Shown here: positions 26,097-35,476 of the stretch, one piece after another | Position numbering within the stretch: the stretch's first letter is position 1 | How the letters are laid out: every line of letters starts with the position of its first letter | Origin: Fontibacterium meridianamericanum | GTDB taxonomy: Bacteria > Pseudomonadota > Alphaproteobacteria > Pelagibacterales > Pelagibacteraceae | DNA length: 64,000 nt | Reading direction: 5' to 3' | Assembly: GCA_965235635.1 (NCBI GenBank) | Contig: CBDDYR010000004.1 | Location: 89,463-153,462 of the forward strand | Made by a program: the position numbers and the translations under genes | The notes under the pieces: generated by a model | The model's database searches: none | The model's input: the letters and a program-made list of their open reading frames with translations, nothing else | Told to the model about the DNA's origin: nothing

Positions 26097-26921
26097 ATGA
26101 CCGAAATACAAGCTTATAAAATGGATGGCCTAGGCAATGACTTTATCATCATTGATAGAAGAAAAGATAAAATCGATCTTTCAAAACAACAAATTATAAA
26201 TATTGCCGACAGAAAAAAAGGTCCAGGTTGTGATCAAATTATTATTATTGATAAAGACAAAGAAAAAAAAACCAACGCTAAAATAACTTTTTATAATTCT
26301 GACGGCGGAGAAACGGGAGCCTGCGGTAACGGTTCTAGATGTATTTCATATTTTTTAATGAACGAGAAAAAATTAAATAAATCAAAAATTTATACTGAAA
26401 GTGGAGTTTTAAAGGCAAAACTTACCGGAAAAACTGAAGTATCGGTTGACATGGGAGTTCCAAATTTCGATTGGAAAAAAATACCCTTGGTTAAAAAAAT
26501 GAACCACACAAAAGTTAAAATTAAAACGAAACATTTTGGAGTTTTATCCGGTTATACTTTGAGCGTTGGTAATCCTCATATTATTTTTTTTAAAAATATA
26601 ACATTTGAATTACTTAAAAAAATTGGTCCTCAAATTGAACATCACGAATTTTTTCCAGAAAGATGCAATGTTACATTTGCTGAGGTAATGAATAAAAAAA
26701 ATATCGCAGTTAAAGTTTGGGAAAGAGGAGCTGGTTTAACCCTTGCTTGTGGCACCGCTGCTTGTGCTACTGCTGTGGCAGCAAATAAATTAGGTCTGAC
26801 TGGAAAAAAAGTTAATATTCATTTTAAAAATGGTACGCTCCATATTGAATGGACAAAAGACAAACATATTATAATGACTGGATCTGTCTCAAATATTAAT
26901 AATATTAGTCTTAAAATATAA
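26097..26921 (+). CDS. dapF: Diaminopimelate epimerase
   Basis: PLP-independent epimerase converting LL- to meso-diaminopimelate for peptidoglycan and lysine. 274 aa. Both catalytic cysteines are visible, one in GACGNGSRC and one in LACGTAACATA; MDGLGNDFIIID at the N-terminus is the family start. It is divergent from ffh, 6 bp upstream of ftsY, and its pathway partner asd is in the same window. Confidence 0.97.
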   Translation: MTEIQAYKMDGLGNDFIIIDRRKDKIDLSKQQIINIADRKKGPGCDQIIIIDKDKEKKTNAKITFYNSDGGETGACGNGSRCISYFLMNEKKLNKSKIYTESGVLKAKLTGKTEVSVDMGVPNFDWKKIPLVKKMNHTKVKIKTKHFGVLSGYTLSVGNPHIIFFKNITFELLKKIGPQIEHHEFFPERCNVTFAEVMNKKNIAVKVWERGAGLTLACGTAACATAVAANKLGLTGKKVNIHFKNGTLHIEWTKDKHIIMTGSVSNINNISLKI

Positions 26922-26927
26922 TTCTTA

Positions 26928-27842
26928 ATGAATTTTTTTAAAAAACTTCAAGATAGCCTAAAAAAAACTTCAGAAAAATTTACAAAAGGAATTAACGAAG
27001 TTTTTAACAAGTCTAGACCCCAAGCGGAAATTCTTCAAGATATCGAGGATATTCTTATTCAAGCTGATGTGGGTATTGGATTTGTAGAGGAATTTAGAAA
27101 AAATATAGCCAATAAAAAATATAGCAAAGAAGAATTAACAAAGGAAAATTTCTTTCAAGCGATTGCTAAGGAAATAGAAGAAATTTTAATACCCCTTCAA
27201 AAAGATTTTTTTGCAAAAAAACATAATAAGCCCACTGTTGTATTAGTGTGTGGAGTGAATGGCGTTGGTAAAACAACAACGATTGGAAAATTATGCAAAA
27301 AACTCAAAACTCAAGGAAATAAAATTATTGTTGGAGCAGCAGATACTTTTCGTGCTGCAGCCATCGATCAATTAGAACTTTGGTGTAAAAAAATTAATGT
27401 AGAAATAATAAAATCAGATATTGGCTCAGATCCAGCCTCTGTTGCATTTAAAAGTTTTGAATATGCAAAACAAAATAATGCTGATTACTGCGTGATTGAT
27501 ACAGCAGGACGACTACAGAATAAAAAAAATCTAATGGAGGAATTTTCTAAAATTATCAGAGTTTTAAAAAAAATTGACGCAGAGGCACCTCATGAAACTA
27601 TTTTAGTTCTTGATGCAACGACCGGACAGAATGCAATTAATCAGATTGAAGAATTTAAAAAAATTACTCCAATCACTGGAATTATAATGACCAAATTAGA
27701 TGGGACTGCGAAGGGCGGTATTCTTGTTGCTATTGCAAAACAATTTCAAATTCCGATTTATGCAATTGGGGTTGGTGAAAAAGAAGAAGACTTAGATAAT
27801 TTTATTGCAAAAGACTTTGTGCAAGCTTTTATTAAAAGCTAA
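26928..27842 (+). CDS. ftsY: Signal recognition particle receptor FtsY
   Basis: SRP receptor GTPase that docks Ffh-bound ribosomes at the membrane. 304 aa, the short form: the long acidic A domain of E. coli FtsY is missing and the protein begins directly with an amphipathic NFFKKLQDSLKKTSEKF helix, which probably binds lipid. G1 GVNGVGKTTTIGKL is at about 109, with AADTFRAAAIDQL, DTAGRLQNK and TKLDGTAKGG following. It ends four bases inside the convergent hydrolase gene. Confidence 0.97.
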   Translation: MNFFKKLQDSLKKTSEKFTKGINEVFNKSRPQAEILQDIEDILIQADVGIGFVEEFRKNIANKKYSKEELTKENFFQAIAKEIEEILIPLQKDFFAKKHNKPTVVLVCGVNGVGKTTTIGKLCKKLKTQGNKIIVGAADTFRAAAIDQLELWCKKINVEIIKSDIGSDPASVAFKSFEYAKQNNADYCVIDTAGRLQNKKNLMEEFSKIIRVLKKIDAEAPHETILVLDATTGQNAINQIEEFKKITPITGIIMTKLDGTAKGGILVAIAKQFQIPIYAIGVGEKEEDLDNFIAKDFVQAFIKS

Positions 27843-28652
27843 TTCAGTGTTTTTATAAATTTTTGTAATTCAAGCTTAAGTTCAGAATTATAAGTCATCA
27901 TATGACGATCAAACTGTGGGAAGTATCCGTACTTTTTTACCTGAACTTCATCGAACAATTTTTTTCCCATAGCAATAGGGATTATGATATCTGCTCCACC
28001 ATGCATTATTAGAGTTGGTGATTTTATATTTTTAATTTTTTTTAAACTTAAATATTTATCTTTTAATATTAAATCCACAGGTAAATAGGGATAATAAATC
28101 TTTGCAGCATCAACTATGGAAGTGTAGGGAGACTCTAAAATAATTCCTGCAAATTTTTGATTTTGAGCAACTTCAATTGCAACGCCTGTGCCTAAAGATT
28201 CCCCATATAAAATAATTTTATTCTTTAAAATATTATTCTTTTCTAACCATTCTACTAGCGCTTCTGGCATCACTATATAAGCCTTGCTCTGTTGGACTTC
28301 CTTTATTTCCGCTAAATCCTCGCCAAGAAATTATTAAATAATTTAAATTTAAATTTTTTAATTCGTTTAGTTTGTAAATTCTATTTCCTAATTCTCCGGC
28401 ATTTCCATGAAAAAATAGAACTGTATATTTATTCTGCGGATTTTTATAAAACCACGATTTTAAAGTAATTCCCTCTGTTGAAGGTATAGATACTTCTTTA
28501 ATTTCTGCATTTAATTTTTCACCACGTAAATAATTGTTTTTATACGGATGGTATAAAAAATTTCTCTGAAAAATGTACATATAAGTACAAACAGAAACAT
28601 AAAGGGTAATTAAAGATAAAAAGACGTAAAAAAAAATTCGTCTTAATTTCAT
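27839..28652 (-). pseudogene. Alpha/beta hydrolase (BEM46/YqiA-like serine hydrolase), single frameshift
   Basis: Two overlapping reading frames together encode one hydrolase of about 270 aa. The first (28652-28233) has a signal-anchor helix (RRIFFYVFLSLITLYVSVC), then FFHGNAGELGNR and ISWRGFSGNKGSPTEQGLY. The second supplies EWLEKNN, the nucleophile motif ILYGESLGTGVA, LESPYTS, IMHGGADIIIP (Asp) and the late FDRHMM (His). One extra base near 28255 restores a continuous frame (AlaArgSerAla-Val-Glu-Trp). It could be real inactivation or an indel error. The substrate is unknown; it is anchored in the inner membrane by inference. Confidence 0.85.
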
Positions 28653-29527
28653 TATTTACTAAGTGCTTTGATAAATAAATATAGGGCGCTGTGATCTAAA
28701 TTAGCTCTTCCAGATTTTACAGTTTTTGCGTAAAGTTCTTGTACTTTTTTTGCGATAGGTAAATGAAGTTTATATTTTTTTGCAGTTGCAATAATATTAT
28801 TCATATCTTTAAGTTGAGTAGATGCTTTTCCACCAGGTTTAAAATTCTTAGTTAATATTCTCAGTCCATGATTTTGAAGAATTGGACCACCTGCAAAACC
28901 ACGTAACATAATTTCTCTAACCGCTTTAGGATCGGCTCCTGCTGCCTCAGCTAAAATTAATGCCTCCGATACAGCCCCAATACTAATTCCAACGATAGTT
29001 TGGTTTGCTAATTTTGCAACTTGTCCGCATCCTGTTTTACCAACATAAATTGCAGTTCCCATACTTTTAAATAATGACATGACATTATTAAATATTTTTT
29101 TGTCTCCACCTACCATAATTGCAAGCGTTCCCTTTTCTGCTCCTATGGTTCCTCCAGAAACAGGTGCGTCTAGAAAAAATGCCTTTTTCTTTTTTAAAGC
29201 TTTACCGATTTCTAAAGCTGTATTTTGTGTTGTTGAACTCATATCGATTACAATCTGACCTTTTTTTAAATATGGCTGAATTTTCTTTATAAGAATTGCT
29301 TTACAAACATCATCATTTGCAAGCATCGAAACAATTACTTTAGAATTTTGAACTAAATCTTTTATATCTTTAAAAACTTTTGCTCCTTTCTTCTGAAGCT
29401 CTAACGTTTTACCAGGAGTTCTGTTCCAAACATTTAATTTGAATTTTTTAGATAAAATGTTTTTTGCCATAGGCAAACCCATCAAACCTGTTCCGATAAA
29501 CCCGACTGTTTTAATTGAACTGCTCAT
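28652..29527 (-). CDS. NAD(P)-dependent beta-hydroxyacid dehydrogenase (HIBADH/tartronate semialdehyde reductase family)
   Basis: 291-aa two-domain dehydrogenase of the 3-hydroxyisobutyrate/2-hydroxy-3-oxopropionate reductase family. The Rossmann motif GFIGTGLMGLPMAKNIL is N-terminal; the substrate site DAPVSGGTIGAEKGTLAIMVGG and the catalytic lysine helix GQVAKLANQ are intact. The exact substrate cannot be read from the sequence. 3-hydroxyisobutyrate would link with mmsA (valine catabolism); tartronate semialdehyde would link with the glycolate/glyoxylate genes. It overlaps the EamA permease start region by 4 bp. Confidence 0.88.
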   Translation of the reverse strand: MSSSIKTVGFIGTGLMGLPMAKNILSKKFKLNVWNRTPGKTLELQKKGAKVFKDIKDLVQNSKVIVSMLANDDVCKAILIKKIQPYLKKGQIVIDMSSTTQNTALEIGKALKKKKAFFLDAPVSGGTIGAEKGTLAIMVGGDKKIFNNVMSLFKSMGTAIYVGKTGCGQVAKLANQTIVGISIGAVSEALILAEAAGADPKAVREIMLRGFAGGPILQNHGLRILTKNFKPGGKASTQLKDMNNIIATAKKYKLHLPIAKKVQELYAKTVKSGRANLDHSALYLFIKALSK

Positions 29528-30429
29528 TTAATTTTAAATAAATTTTTATTAGCTAGAATTATACCAGTTAATACAAACAAACCACCAAACCAATGAAAAC
29601 TTTGTAATTTTTCATTGAATAAAAAATAGCCATAGAGCGCACTATAAATTGGCATCAAATAAACCACCAATCCAGTTATTGAAGCACCCACAAACTTTTG
29701 TAATTTTGAATACATTAAAAAAGCAATAATACCTGGAAAGATTGCAGCAATCACAGTCCAAAAGACGAAGTCTTTATTAAATGAAGTCGTATAAAAAAAA
29801 GTTTCTTCAATATAATACATGGGTAATAGGCAAATAACTCCAGCGATTGCCATAAGACCAAATCGAGTTAGAAGATCAAATTTACTTTTCCAGTTCATTA
29901 AAAATACTGAATAAACTGCCCAACTAATCATCGCTCCTGAAATCCAAATATCTCCTTTAGTAAATTGTAGTCTCATTAATGTTTCAAGCTGACCTTTACA
30001 AACTACAATCATAATTCCAGATAAGCATAAAATCGTTCCAAATATCTGCAATTTGCTTAACTTTTCTTTATAAATAAAAACTGAAAATAAAATAATAAAT
30101 ATAGGAGAGGCTGAGTAAATAATTCCCATATTTACAACGCTCGTTGTAAGTCCGCTGATGTATGGAAAAGCTCCACAAAATGCAAATCCGGTAAGACCCA
30201 GAATTAATAATTTAGGAAACTCAATTAATATGTCTTTCCATTGTTTTTTAAGCGAAGGGAATATGAAAGGAAAAAGGATTATTGCTGCAAGAACCCATCG
30301 CCAAAATGCCAAGGACACAGGAGGAACTAATCCCGCTGCACCACGTGCAACAGCAATATTTCCGGTCATAAAAATAGGCTGAATAAATAAAAATAATAGA
30401 GGTAAAAAAGTAAACTTATGATCTTTCAA
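29524..30429 (-). CDS. EamA/DMT-family permease
   Basis: Ten-helix drug/metabolite transporter of 301 aa made of two EamA repeats (roughly residues 8-140 and 155-295), each ending in the family pattern of a short helix after LIPIFIILF or YLMPIYSALYGYFLFNEKL. It sits in the inner membrane and probably exports a small metabolite or amino acid; the substrate is unknown. It is preceded by a small membrane protein and overlaps the dehydrogenase downstream by four bases, suggesting they share a transcript. Confidence 0.85.
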   Translation of the reverse strand: MKDHKFTFLPLLFLFIQPIFMTGNIAVARGAAGLVPPVSLAFWRWVLAAIILFPFIFPSLKKQWKDILIEFPKLLILGLTGFAFCGAFPYISGLTTSVVNMGIIYSASPIFIILFSVFIYKEKLSKLQIFGTILCLSGIMIVVCKGQLETLMRLQFTKGDIWISGAMISWAVYSVFLMNWKSKFDLLTRFGLMAIAGVICLLPMYYIEETFFYTTSFNKDFVFWTVIAAIFPGIIAFLMYSKLQKFVGASITGLVVYLMPIYSALYGYFLFNEKLQSFHWFGGLFVLTGIILANKNLFKIK

Positions 30430-30454
30430 AATTAATTTTATATTTGGTTAAATA

Positions 30455-30664
30455 TTATCTTTTATTATTTTTACTTTTGCTAACTAAAGATAACATTCTT
30501 ATGAAATCATAACCCAGCATAATTATACTTACAGCGACAATAATTAAAACTGGTATAGATGCTGAGAAAGAAATAATAGATGACTTTAAAACTGAATGAA
30601 CAATTGAACCAAGATAAACGATAAAACCAATTGCTCCAATTACTGCAGAAAATTTCCCAATCAT
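30455..30664 (-). CDS. Small two-helix membrane protein, unknown function
   Basis: A 69-aa protein with two predicted transmembrane helices (about residues 5-25 and 37-58) and a positively charged C-terminus (SKSKNNKR). I do not recognise a family. It lies 4 bp downstream of the amidase gene and 25 bp upstream of the EamA permease, so it is probably translated from the same mRNA. The short spacing and clean ATG support it being real. Confidence 0.65.
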   Translation of the reverse strand: MIGKFSAVIGAIGFIVYLGSIVHSVLKSSIISFSASIPVLIIVAVSIIMLGYDFIRMLSLVSKSKNNKR

Positions 30665-30668
30665 TTTT

Positions 30669-31994
30669 TTATTTGTTTAATTTTTTAAGGAGCCAATTAG
30701 CTGAACGTAAAAATCTGACATCATCAAACTTCTCTCCTACTACCTGAACCCCAATCGGCATTTTATTAGATCCCTCAAGTATTGGCAATGAAATAGATGG
30801 CATACCCAAATAAGTCCAAATAGTACAAAATTCCGGGCTTCCTGTATAAGCTAATCCTTTTGGTGCCTCACCTGTAGTTGCAGGTGTAATAATAGCGTGG
30901 AAATGGTGAAAGAGCTCACTCATATTATCATAAATAGTTTCTATATTATCAACTGCTTCTGCGTAATCTTTTGATTTATAAGATTGTCCTCTTTCTATTG
31001 CTTCTTTTAATTTTTTTCCGATTTTATTTTTGTGAGCCTGATAAAAATAAGTTAAATTGTGGGCCATGTCTGTTTCCATAATAACTTGCTGATACTCGAA
31101 AATTTTTTCAAAAGAAGATGGATCTTGAAATTCAACAATATTTTTTTCTAATTTTTTTCTTAATTTATCAAATGCTTTTTTTGAATCGCTGTCTAAATTT
31201 TTCCATTTAGGAGTTTCTACAAAAACAAACTTTGGATCAAAAGGATGATCTTGCAATACAGAATGTTCCATATTTTCTGTTGGATAAATTCTTGTAGATT
31301 TATCTTTTGAATCTTTATTTATTATAACTTTGGAAATTAAACCCATATCTTCAATAGTTCTTCCAAAAATACCTACTTGATCTAATAAAAAAGATAATCT
31401 TAAAACTCCACTTCTAGAAATTAAACCATAAGAAGGTTTATAACCAATAACACCGCAGTAAGATGCGGGTCTAATTACTGATCCATTTGTTTGCGAACCA
31501 ATTGCTACTGGGGCCATAAATGATGCAACGGCAGCGGCGGAGCCGCTTGAAGAACCTCCTGGAGTTCTTGAATAATCATGTGGGTTTGTAGTTTTTCCTG
31601 GATCAAAATATGCAAGTTCTGTCGTAACAGTTTTGCCCATAATGATAGCGCCTGCATTTTTAAGTAATTTTACAATCTCTGCTTCATTTATTGAAACTTG
31701 CCCTTCTCTTAATGGCGTGCCATATCCTGTTGGCATATCGTCAGTTTTAAAAATATCTTTAATTGCAACCGGAAGCCCATGCAAAGGTCCAAGTGGCTTC
31801 CCTAATAATCGCCAATCGTCAGCTTCTTTTGCTTTTTCTAAAAATGCTTTTTTATCAAAAAATGCCCAGGCATGAACATGTTTTTCAAATTCTTCTATTC
31901 TCTCTATAAAACTATTTGCTACTTCAACTGAAGAAAGTTCACTTTTTTTAACTTTATCTATGAGTTGTTTCGCAGATAAAAGATATGGCTTCAT
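30669..31994 (-). CDS. Amidase signature family protein (GatA-like fold)
   Basis: 441-aa amidase with the Ser-cisSer-Lys triad: VAIKDIF contains the lysine, and GGSSSGSAAAVAS with IGSQTNGSVIRPASYCGV carries the two serines. It is not GatA of the glutamyl-tRNA amidotransferase by context, since no gatB/gatC is near; it follows the TRAP permease by 30 bp. It probably hydrolyses an amide taken up by that transporter (inference from neighbourhood). The substrate is unknown. Confidence 0.88.
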   Translation of the reverse strand: MKPYLLSAKQLIDKVKKSELSSVEVANSFIERIEEFEKHVHAWAFFDKKAFLEKAKEADDWRLLGKPLGPLHGLPVAIKDIFKTDDMPTGYGTPLREGQVSINEAEIVKLLKNAGAIIMGKTVTTELAYFDPGKTTNPHDYSRTPGGSSSGSAAAVASFMAPVAIGSQTNGSVIRPASYCGVIGYKPSYGLISRSGVLRLSFLLDQVGIFGRTIEDMGLISKVIINKDSKDKSTRIYPTENMEHSVLQDHPFDPKFVFVETPKWKNLDSDSKKAFDKLRKKLEKNIVEFQDPSSFEKIFEYQQVIMETDMAHNLTYFYQAHKNKIGKKLKEAIERGQSYKSKDYAEAVDNIETIYDNMSELFHHFHAIITPATTGEAPKGLAYTGSPEFCTIWTYLGMPSISLPILEGSNKMPIGVQVVGEKFDDVRFLRSANWLLKKLNK

Positions 31995-32024
31995 CTACTT
32001 ACTGTTTTTGATTTTTTATTTTTA

Positions 32025-33407
32025 CTAACCGCCTTGGCCAAATAAATAGTTAGGTAACCAAGTGGATAAAGGTTGAAATAAATATAACAACACCATTGAA
32101 AGTATCACCATATAAATAAAAGGATATCCCCCTTTAAAGATTTCTTTTAAACTTACTTTATCGCCCTGAACTCCTTTAAGGTAAAAAGCTGCCATGGCCA
32201 TTGGAGGGGATAGGAAAGAAGTTTGCAAATTTAGTCCAATAAGAATTCCAAAGAAATATGGATCAATTCCATAAAATTTTACAAGTGGTAAGAATATTGG
32301 AACAAAAATAATTATAATTTCAGTCCACTCTAAAGGCCAACCAAGTACAAATATTAGAATTTGGGTAACAACTAAAAACTGCCAAGGTTCTAGGTTTAAT
32401 GATTTAAAAAAAGCATCAAAAATATCTTGTCCACCAAGATATGCAAAAACTGAGGCAAATGAAGACGATCCAACAAATAACCAGATGATCATTGTTGAGG
32501 TTCGAGCTGTTAAATAGATGGAGTCTTTAAACATGTTCCAATTCATAGTTTTATAGAAAAAAGCAAGACCGATTGCGCCCACAGCACCCACCGCTGCAGC
32601 TTCAGATGCAGTGGCAAGTCCTCCTAGAATAGTTCCTAAAACTAAAACTATAATTAAAAATAAAGGTAAAAAAGAAACTGCTAAGTCTTTATATACTTTT
32701 GCTCTTGGTGGTATTTCGCTCATTTTTGGTTTTGGAGCGAGTTTAGGATTTAATGAAGCGGCAATAATAACATAAATAATATAAAGTCCAGCCAACATCA
32801 AACCAGGTAACATTGCAGCAGCAAATAGTCTTAGGGGAGATAATGCTGCAACTACAGCATAAACAATAAACATAATACTTGGTGGAATTAAGATACCCAA
32901 ACAACCACCGGCAGTAACAACTCCTGAAGCAAAAGTTTTATTGTAACCATTATTTACCATGGCAGGCCAAGCTAATAATCCCATTAAAGTAACAACTGCC
33001 CCAACAATTCCTGTTGCTGTTGAAAAAATAGCGCAAGTAATTAAAGAAGCGACTGCTAATGAACCTGGAAGTTTATAAGTTGCCACTCTTATTGCGTTAA
33101 ATAATCTTGCAACGATTCCAGCTTTTTCAACCACATAACCCATAAATAGAAATAAAGGTATAGCAATCAACACATGGTTTTCCATTGTTGAAAAAGCGTT
33201 TTTAACGATTAAATCAAAAATTCTATTTGCAAAAATGCCAGACTCTGCGAATAACTTGGCATCAAAAAAGGCGTAGTAACCAAAAATAACAGACATGGCA
33301 AGAAGGGTAAATGCCATTGGAAAACCAAGTAAGATAATAAAAACGAAAAGAGTTACCTGTAGTAAACCAATCCAATTAGCGGTTGTTATATTTGCTGCCC
33401 ATTCCAT
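32025..33407 (-). CDS. dctM: TRAP transporter large permease (DctM)
   Basis: Twelve-helix membrane subunit (460 aa) of a tripartite ATP-independent periplasmic transporter, driven by a sodium or proton gradient. Family features include LLGFPMAFTLL, the IPLFLFMGYVVEKAG segment, GGCLGILIPPSIMFIVY and LNLQTSFLSPPMAMAAFYLKG. It belongs with the small permease (5 bp upstream) and the binding protein. It ends with a short periplasmic/cytoplasmic tail with nothing unusual. Confidence 0.95.
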   Translation of the reverse strand: MEWAANITTANWIGLLQVTLFVFIILLGFPMAFTLLAMSVIFGYYAFFDAKLFAESGIFANRIFDLIVKNAFSTMENHVLIAIPLFLFMGYVVEKAGIVARLFNAIRVATYKLPGSLAVASLITCAIFSTATGIVGAVVTLMGLLAWPAMVNNGYNKTFASGVVTAGGCLGILIPPSIMFIVYAVVAALSPLRLFAAAMLPGLMLAGLYIIYVIIAASLNPKLAPKPKMSEIPPRAKVYKDLAVSFLPLFLIIVLVLGTILGGLATASEAAAVGAVGAIGLAFFYKTMNWNMFKDSIYLTARTSTMIIWLFVGSSSFASVFAYLGGQDIFDAFFKSLNLEPWQFLVVTQILIFVLGWPLEWTEIIIIFVPIFLPLVKFYGIDPYFFGILIGLNLQTSFLSPPMAMAAFYLKGVQGDKVSLKEIFKGGYPFIYMVILSMVLLYLFQPLSTWLPNYLFGQGG

Positions 33408-33411
33408 TGTA

Positions 33412-34002
33412 TTAAGATACTAACCCTTTCACATTTTCTCCTTTTTGTACTTTTCTTAAAATCATTTTTTCTGTTTCTTCCACATCATTAATTCTCTCAG
33501 GCCATTTTCCCTCTTTGATACAGATTAAACATCTAAAAATTTCTGAAATACCTATAATTAATAAAAGTAAACCAGCAATCGGAATTAAGCTTTTGCTAAA
33601 ATACACTTGAATTTGTGCTGGGCTATTCCAGCTTACCTCATGAACTATCCAAGCTTTTTTAGCATAAAAATATCCAGCATAGGTTAGTGCGAATACCCCT
33701 GGACCGTAAAAACAAATAAATAAAATTAAATCTAAAATTGCCTGACCTCTTTCAGAAAGTCTATTATAATACATATCTGCCTTAACATGTGATTTTGTAC
33801 TAATTGCTGAGGCGCCCCCCATCATTATTACTGCGCCATACATTTGAATTGTAAAATCAAAAGCCCACAGAGTTGGGGCATTAAAAAAATATCTCATTAT
33901 TACTTCGTACATTACGGCGGCTGTTAATATGAATATACTCCAAGCAAATGCTCTTCCTATCCAAACAACAAATTGATCTGCGAAGTTTATATACGATCTC
34001 AA
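33412..34002 (-). CDS. dctQ: TRAP transporter small permease (DctQ)
   Basis: 196-aa four-helix subunit. It has the conserved VMYEVIMRYFFNAPTLWAFDF segment after helix one and KADMYYNRLSERGQ between helices two and three. It pairs with DctM to form the membrane part of the TRAP system. Separated from dctP by a 107-bp gap holding a 15-bp hairpin, so dctQM are probably made at a lower level than the binding protein. Confidence 0.93.
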   Translation of the reverse strand: MRSYINFADQFVVWIGRAFAWSIFILTAAVMYEVIMRYFFNAPTLWAFDFTIQMYGAVIMMGGASAISTKSHVKADMYYNRLSERGQAILDLILFICFYGPGVFALTYAGYFYAKKAWIVHEVSWNSPAQIQVYFSKSLIPIAGLLLLIIGISEIFRCLICIKEGKWPERINDVEETEKMILRKVQKGENVKGLVS

Positions 34003-34059
34003 TTAAATCCCCCCTTAAACTTAAAGTAACACTTAAAAATTTTTAATCAACGTAAATCA

Positions 34060-34092
34060 AAGATAAGCGTGAATAATATTCACGCTTATCTT
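34060..34092 (-). terminator. Strong 15-bp hairpin between dctP and dctQ (attenuator or mRNA-stabilising stem)
   Basis: AAGATAAGCGTGAAT (34060-34074) pairs perfectly with 34078-34092, leaving a 3-nt loop. It lies after the dctP stop and before dctQ, on the transcript of both. No U-run follows on the minus strand, so it may be a partial terminator or a 3'-end stabiliser rather than a full stop. This placement is common between high-copy binding proteins and permeases (established for many ABC and TRAP operons). Confidence 0.7.
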
Positions 34093-34109
34093 CCAATATG
34101 AATTAACTT

Positions 34110-35282
34110 TTATGAAGAAATAGCTTTAGCTGGATCACCAAAAGTATTTCTAAATCCAATTGTATAATCAGGCTGATTCATTAATAAATATGCCATAACT
34201 ACTTTTGCATATCTTTTTTGAGAATCAATGATTTCTTTAAACAAAGGATCTTTTGCGCTGAATTCAGCAACAACTTTATCCCAAGATTTCATTTGTTCAG
34301 CCAATATATCTTTTGGAGTTACAACAACTTTTACACCTGAGTCTTTAATCAACTTCACTAGATCATCGGCATAACGTTTTGTCATTTTCCAATAGTTATC
34401 TGAGTTAGCAGCTTCAGCAGCAATTCTCAAAATATTCTGATGATTTTTAGATAAACTATTAAATTTTTTCTTATTAAAAGTTATCTCAAACATCTCTTGA
34501 GATTGATGGAAACTTGCTAAGTGATAAAATTTAGCAACGTCTTGCATACCAAAGTTTTTATCAGATGAAGGGTTGTTAAATTCCGCCGCATCGATAAGAC
34601 CTGTTTTCATCCCTGGCTGAATTTCTCCGCCTGGTAATTGAAGAACAGTCATACCAATTCCTTGTAGAACGTTTGTAGCAAGTCCTACTGTTCGGTATTT
34701 AAGACCTTTAATATCTGCTATAGACTTCACCTCTTTTTTAAACCAACCAAATGGTTGAGCTGGCATTGGCATTGCGAAGAAACCAACAACATCTAATTTT
34801 GTCGCTGCTAAAGTTTTTTCGTATAATGCTCTTCCGCCACCGTATTCGATCCATCCCATTAGTTCTTGTGAAGAGAAACCATAAGAAGGTCCTGTTCCAA
34901 ATAATGAAGATGAAGCATTTTTTCCATACCAGTAGGCTGTAACAGAGTGACCGGCATCAACTACACCTGTACTAACTCCATCGGCAATCTCAGCAGTTTT
35001 TAAAACTGAGTTAACGGCTAACACTTCTAACTTTAAAGATCCGCCTGAAAGTTCTTCAACTCTCTTACCGTAATCTTTTGCCATCTCAAAAAATGGGTCT
35101 GCATCTGCAGGGCCCCAAGCCGTTTGCATTTTAAGAGTGACAGTTCCCTGCGCAACCGAAATATTTGGCATCGCAAGAGAAGCAGCAGCAACAGCACTTG
35201 TAGCTGCAGCAGCTTTGAAAAACTTACGTCTTGAAGTTTTTTTAGACTCCAATGGCGTAACTTCGTCTTTTAGTTTTGTCAT
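34110..35282 (-). CDS. dctP: TRAP transporter substrate-binding protein, TakP-like, Tat-exported
   Basis: Periplasmic binding protein of 390 aa. It starts with a twin-arginine leader: SRRKFFKAAAATSAVAAASLA with cleavage likely after NISVAQG. Its middle shows the DctP arginine motif in KGLKYRTVGLATNVL and GGEIQPGMKTGLIDAAEFNNP, which resembles the TakP group for 2-oxo-monocarboxylates rather than C4-dicarboxylate DctP. The substrate assignment is inference. It is first of the dctPQM-amidase unit; AAGGGA lies 6 bases before the ATG. Confidence 0.9.
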   Translation of the reverse strand: MTKLKDEVTPLESKKTSRRKFFKAAAATSAVAAASLAMPNISVAQGTVTLKMQTAWGPADADPFFEMAKDYGKRVEELSGGSLKLEVLAVNSVLKTAEIADGVSTGVVDAGHSVTAYWYGKNASSSLFGTGPSYGFSSQELMGWIEYGGGRALYEKTLAATKLDVVGFFAMPMPAQPFGWFKKEVKSIADIKGLKYRTVGLATNVLQGIGMTVLQLPGGEIQPGMKTGLIDAAEFNNPSSDKNFGMQDVAKFYHLASFHQSQEMFEITFNKKKFNSLSKNHQNILRIAAEAANSDNYWKMTKRYADDLVKLIKDSGVKVVVTPKDILAEQMKSWDKVVAEFSAKDPLFKEIIDSQKRYAKVVMAYLLMNQPDYTIGFRNTFGDPAKAISS

Positions 35283-35476
35283 TTATTTTCCCTTATTTAG
35301 TTAATTAACTGGCGGCGATTAAAGCAAAAACAAATGTGAGAGTCTCTAAAAAAAACATCTTAAAAATATATATAAATGATCAATTAATACTACTCATAGT
35401 TGTAATAAAAAATATAAATTTACTTTTATTCTTTAATACTAAATTAATTAAATAAAAAAGGGATCATCAAATAAAA

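Noticed and set aside
27839..28652. Two separate genes with overlapping ends
   Set aside because: Each half lacks part of the hydrolase fold; together they give one complete enzyme with a single-base frame change.
35299..35310. Perfect 12-bp palindrome AGTTAATTAACT upstream of dctP
   Set aside because: It could be an operator, but only two G/C pairs in A+T-rich DNA make chance likely and no regulator gene is nearby.
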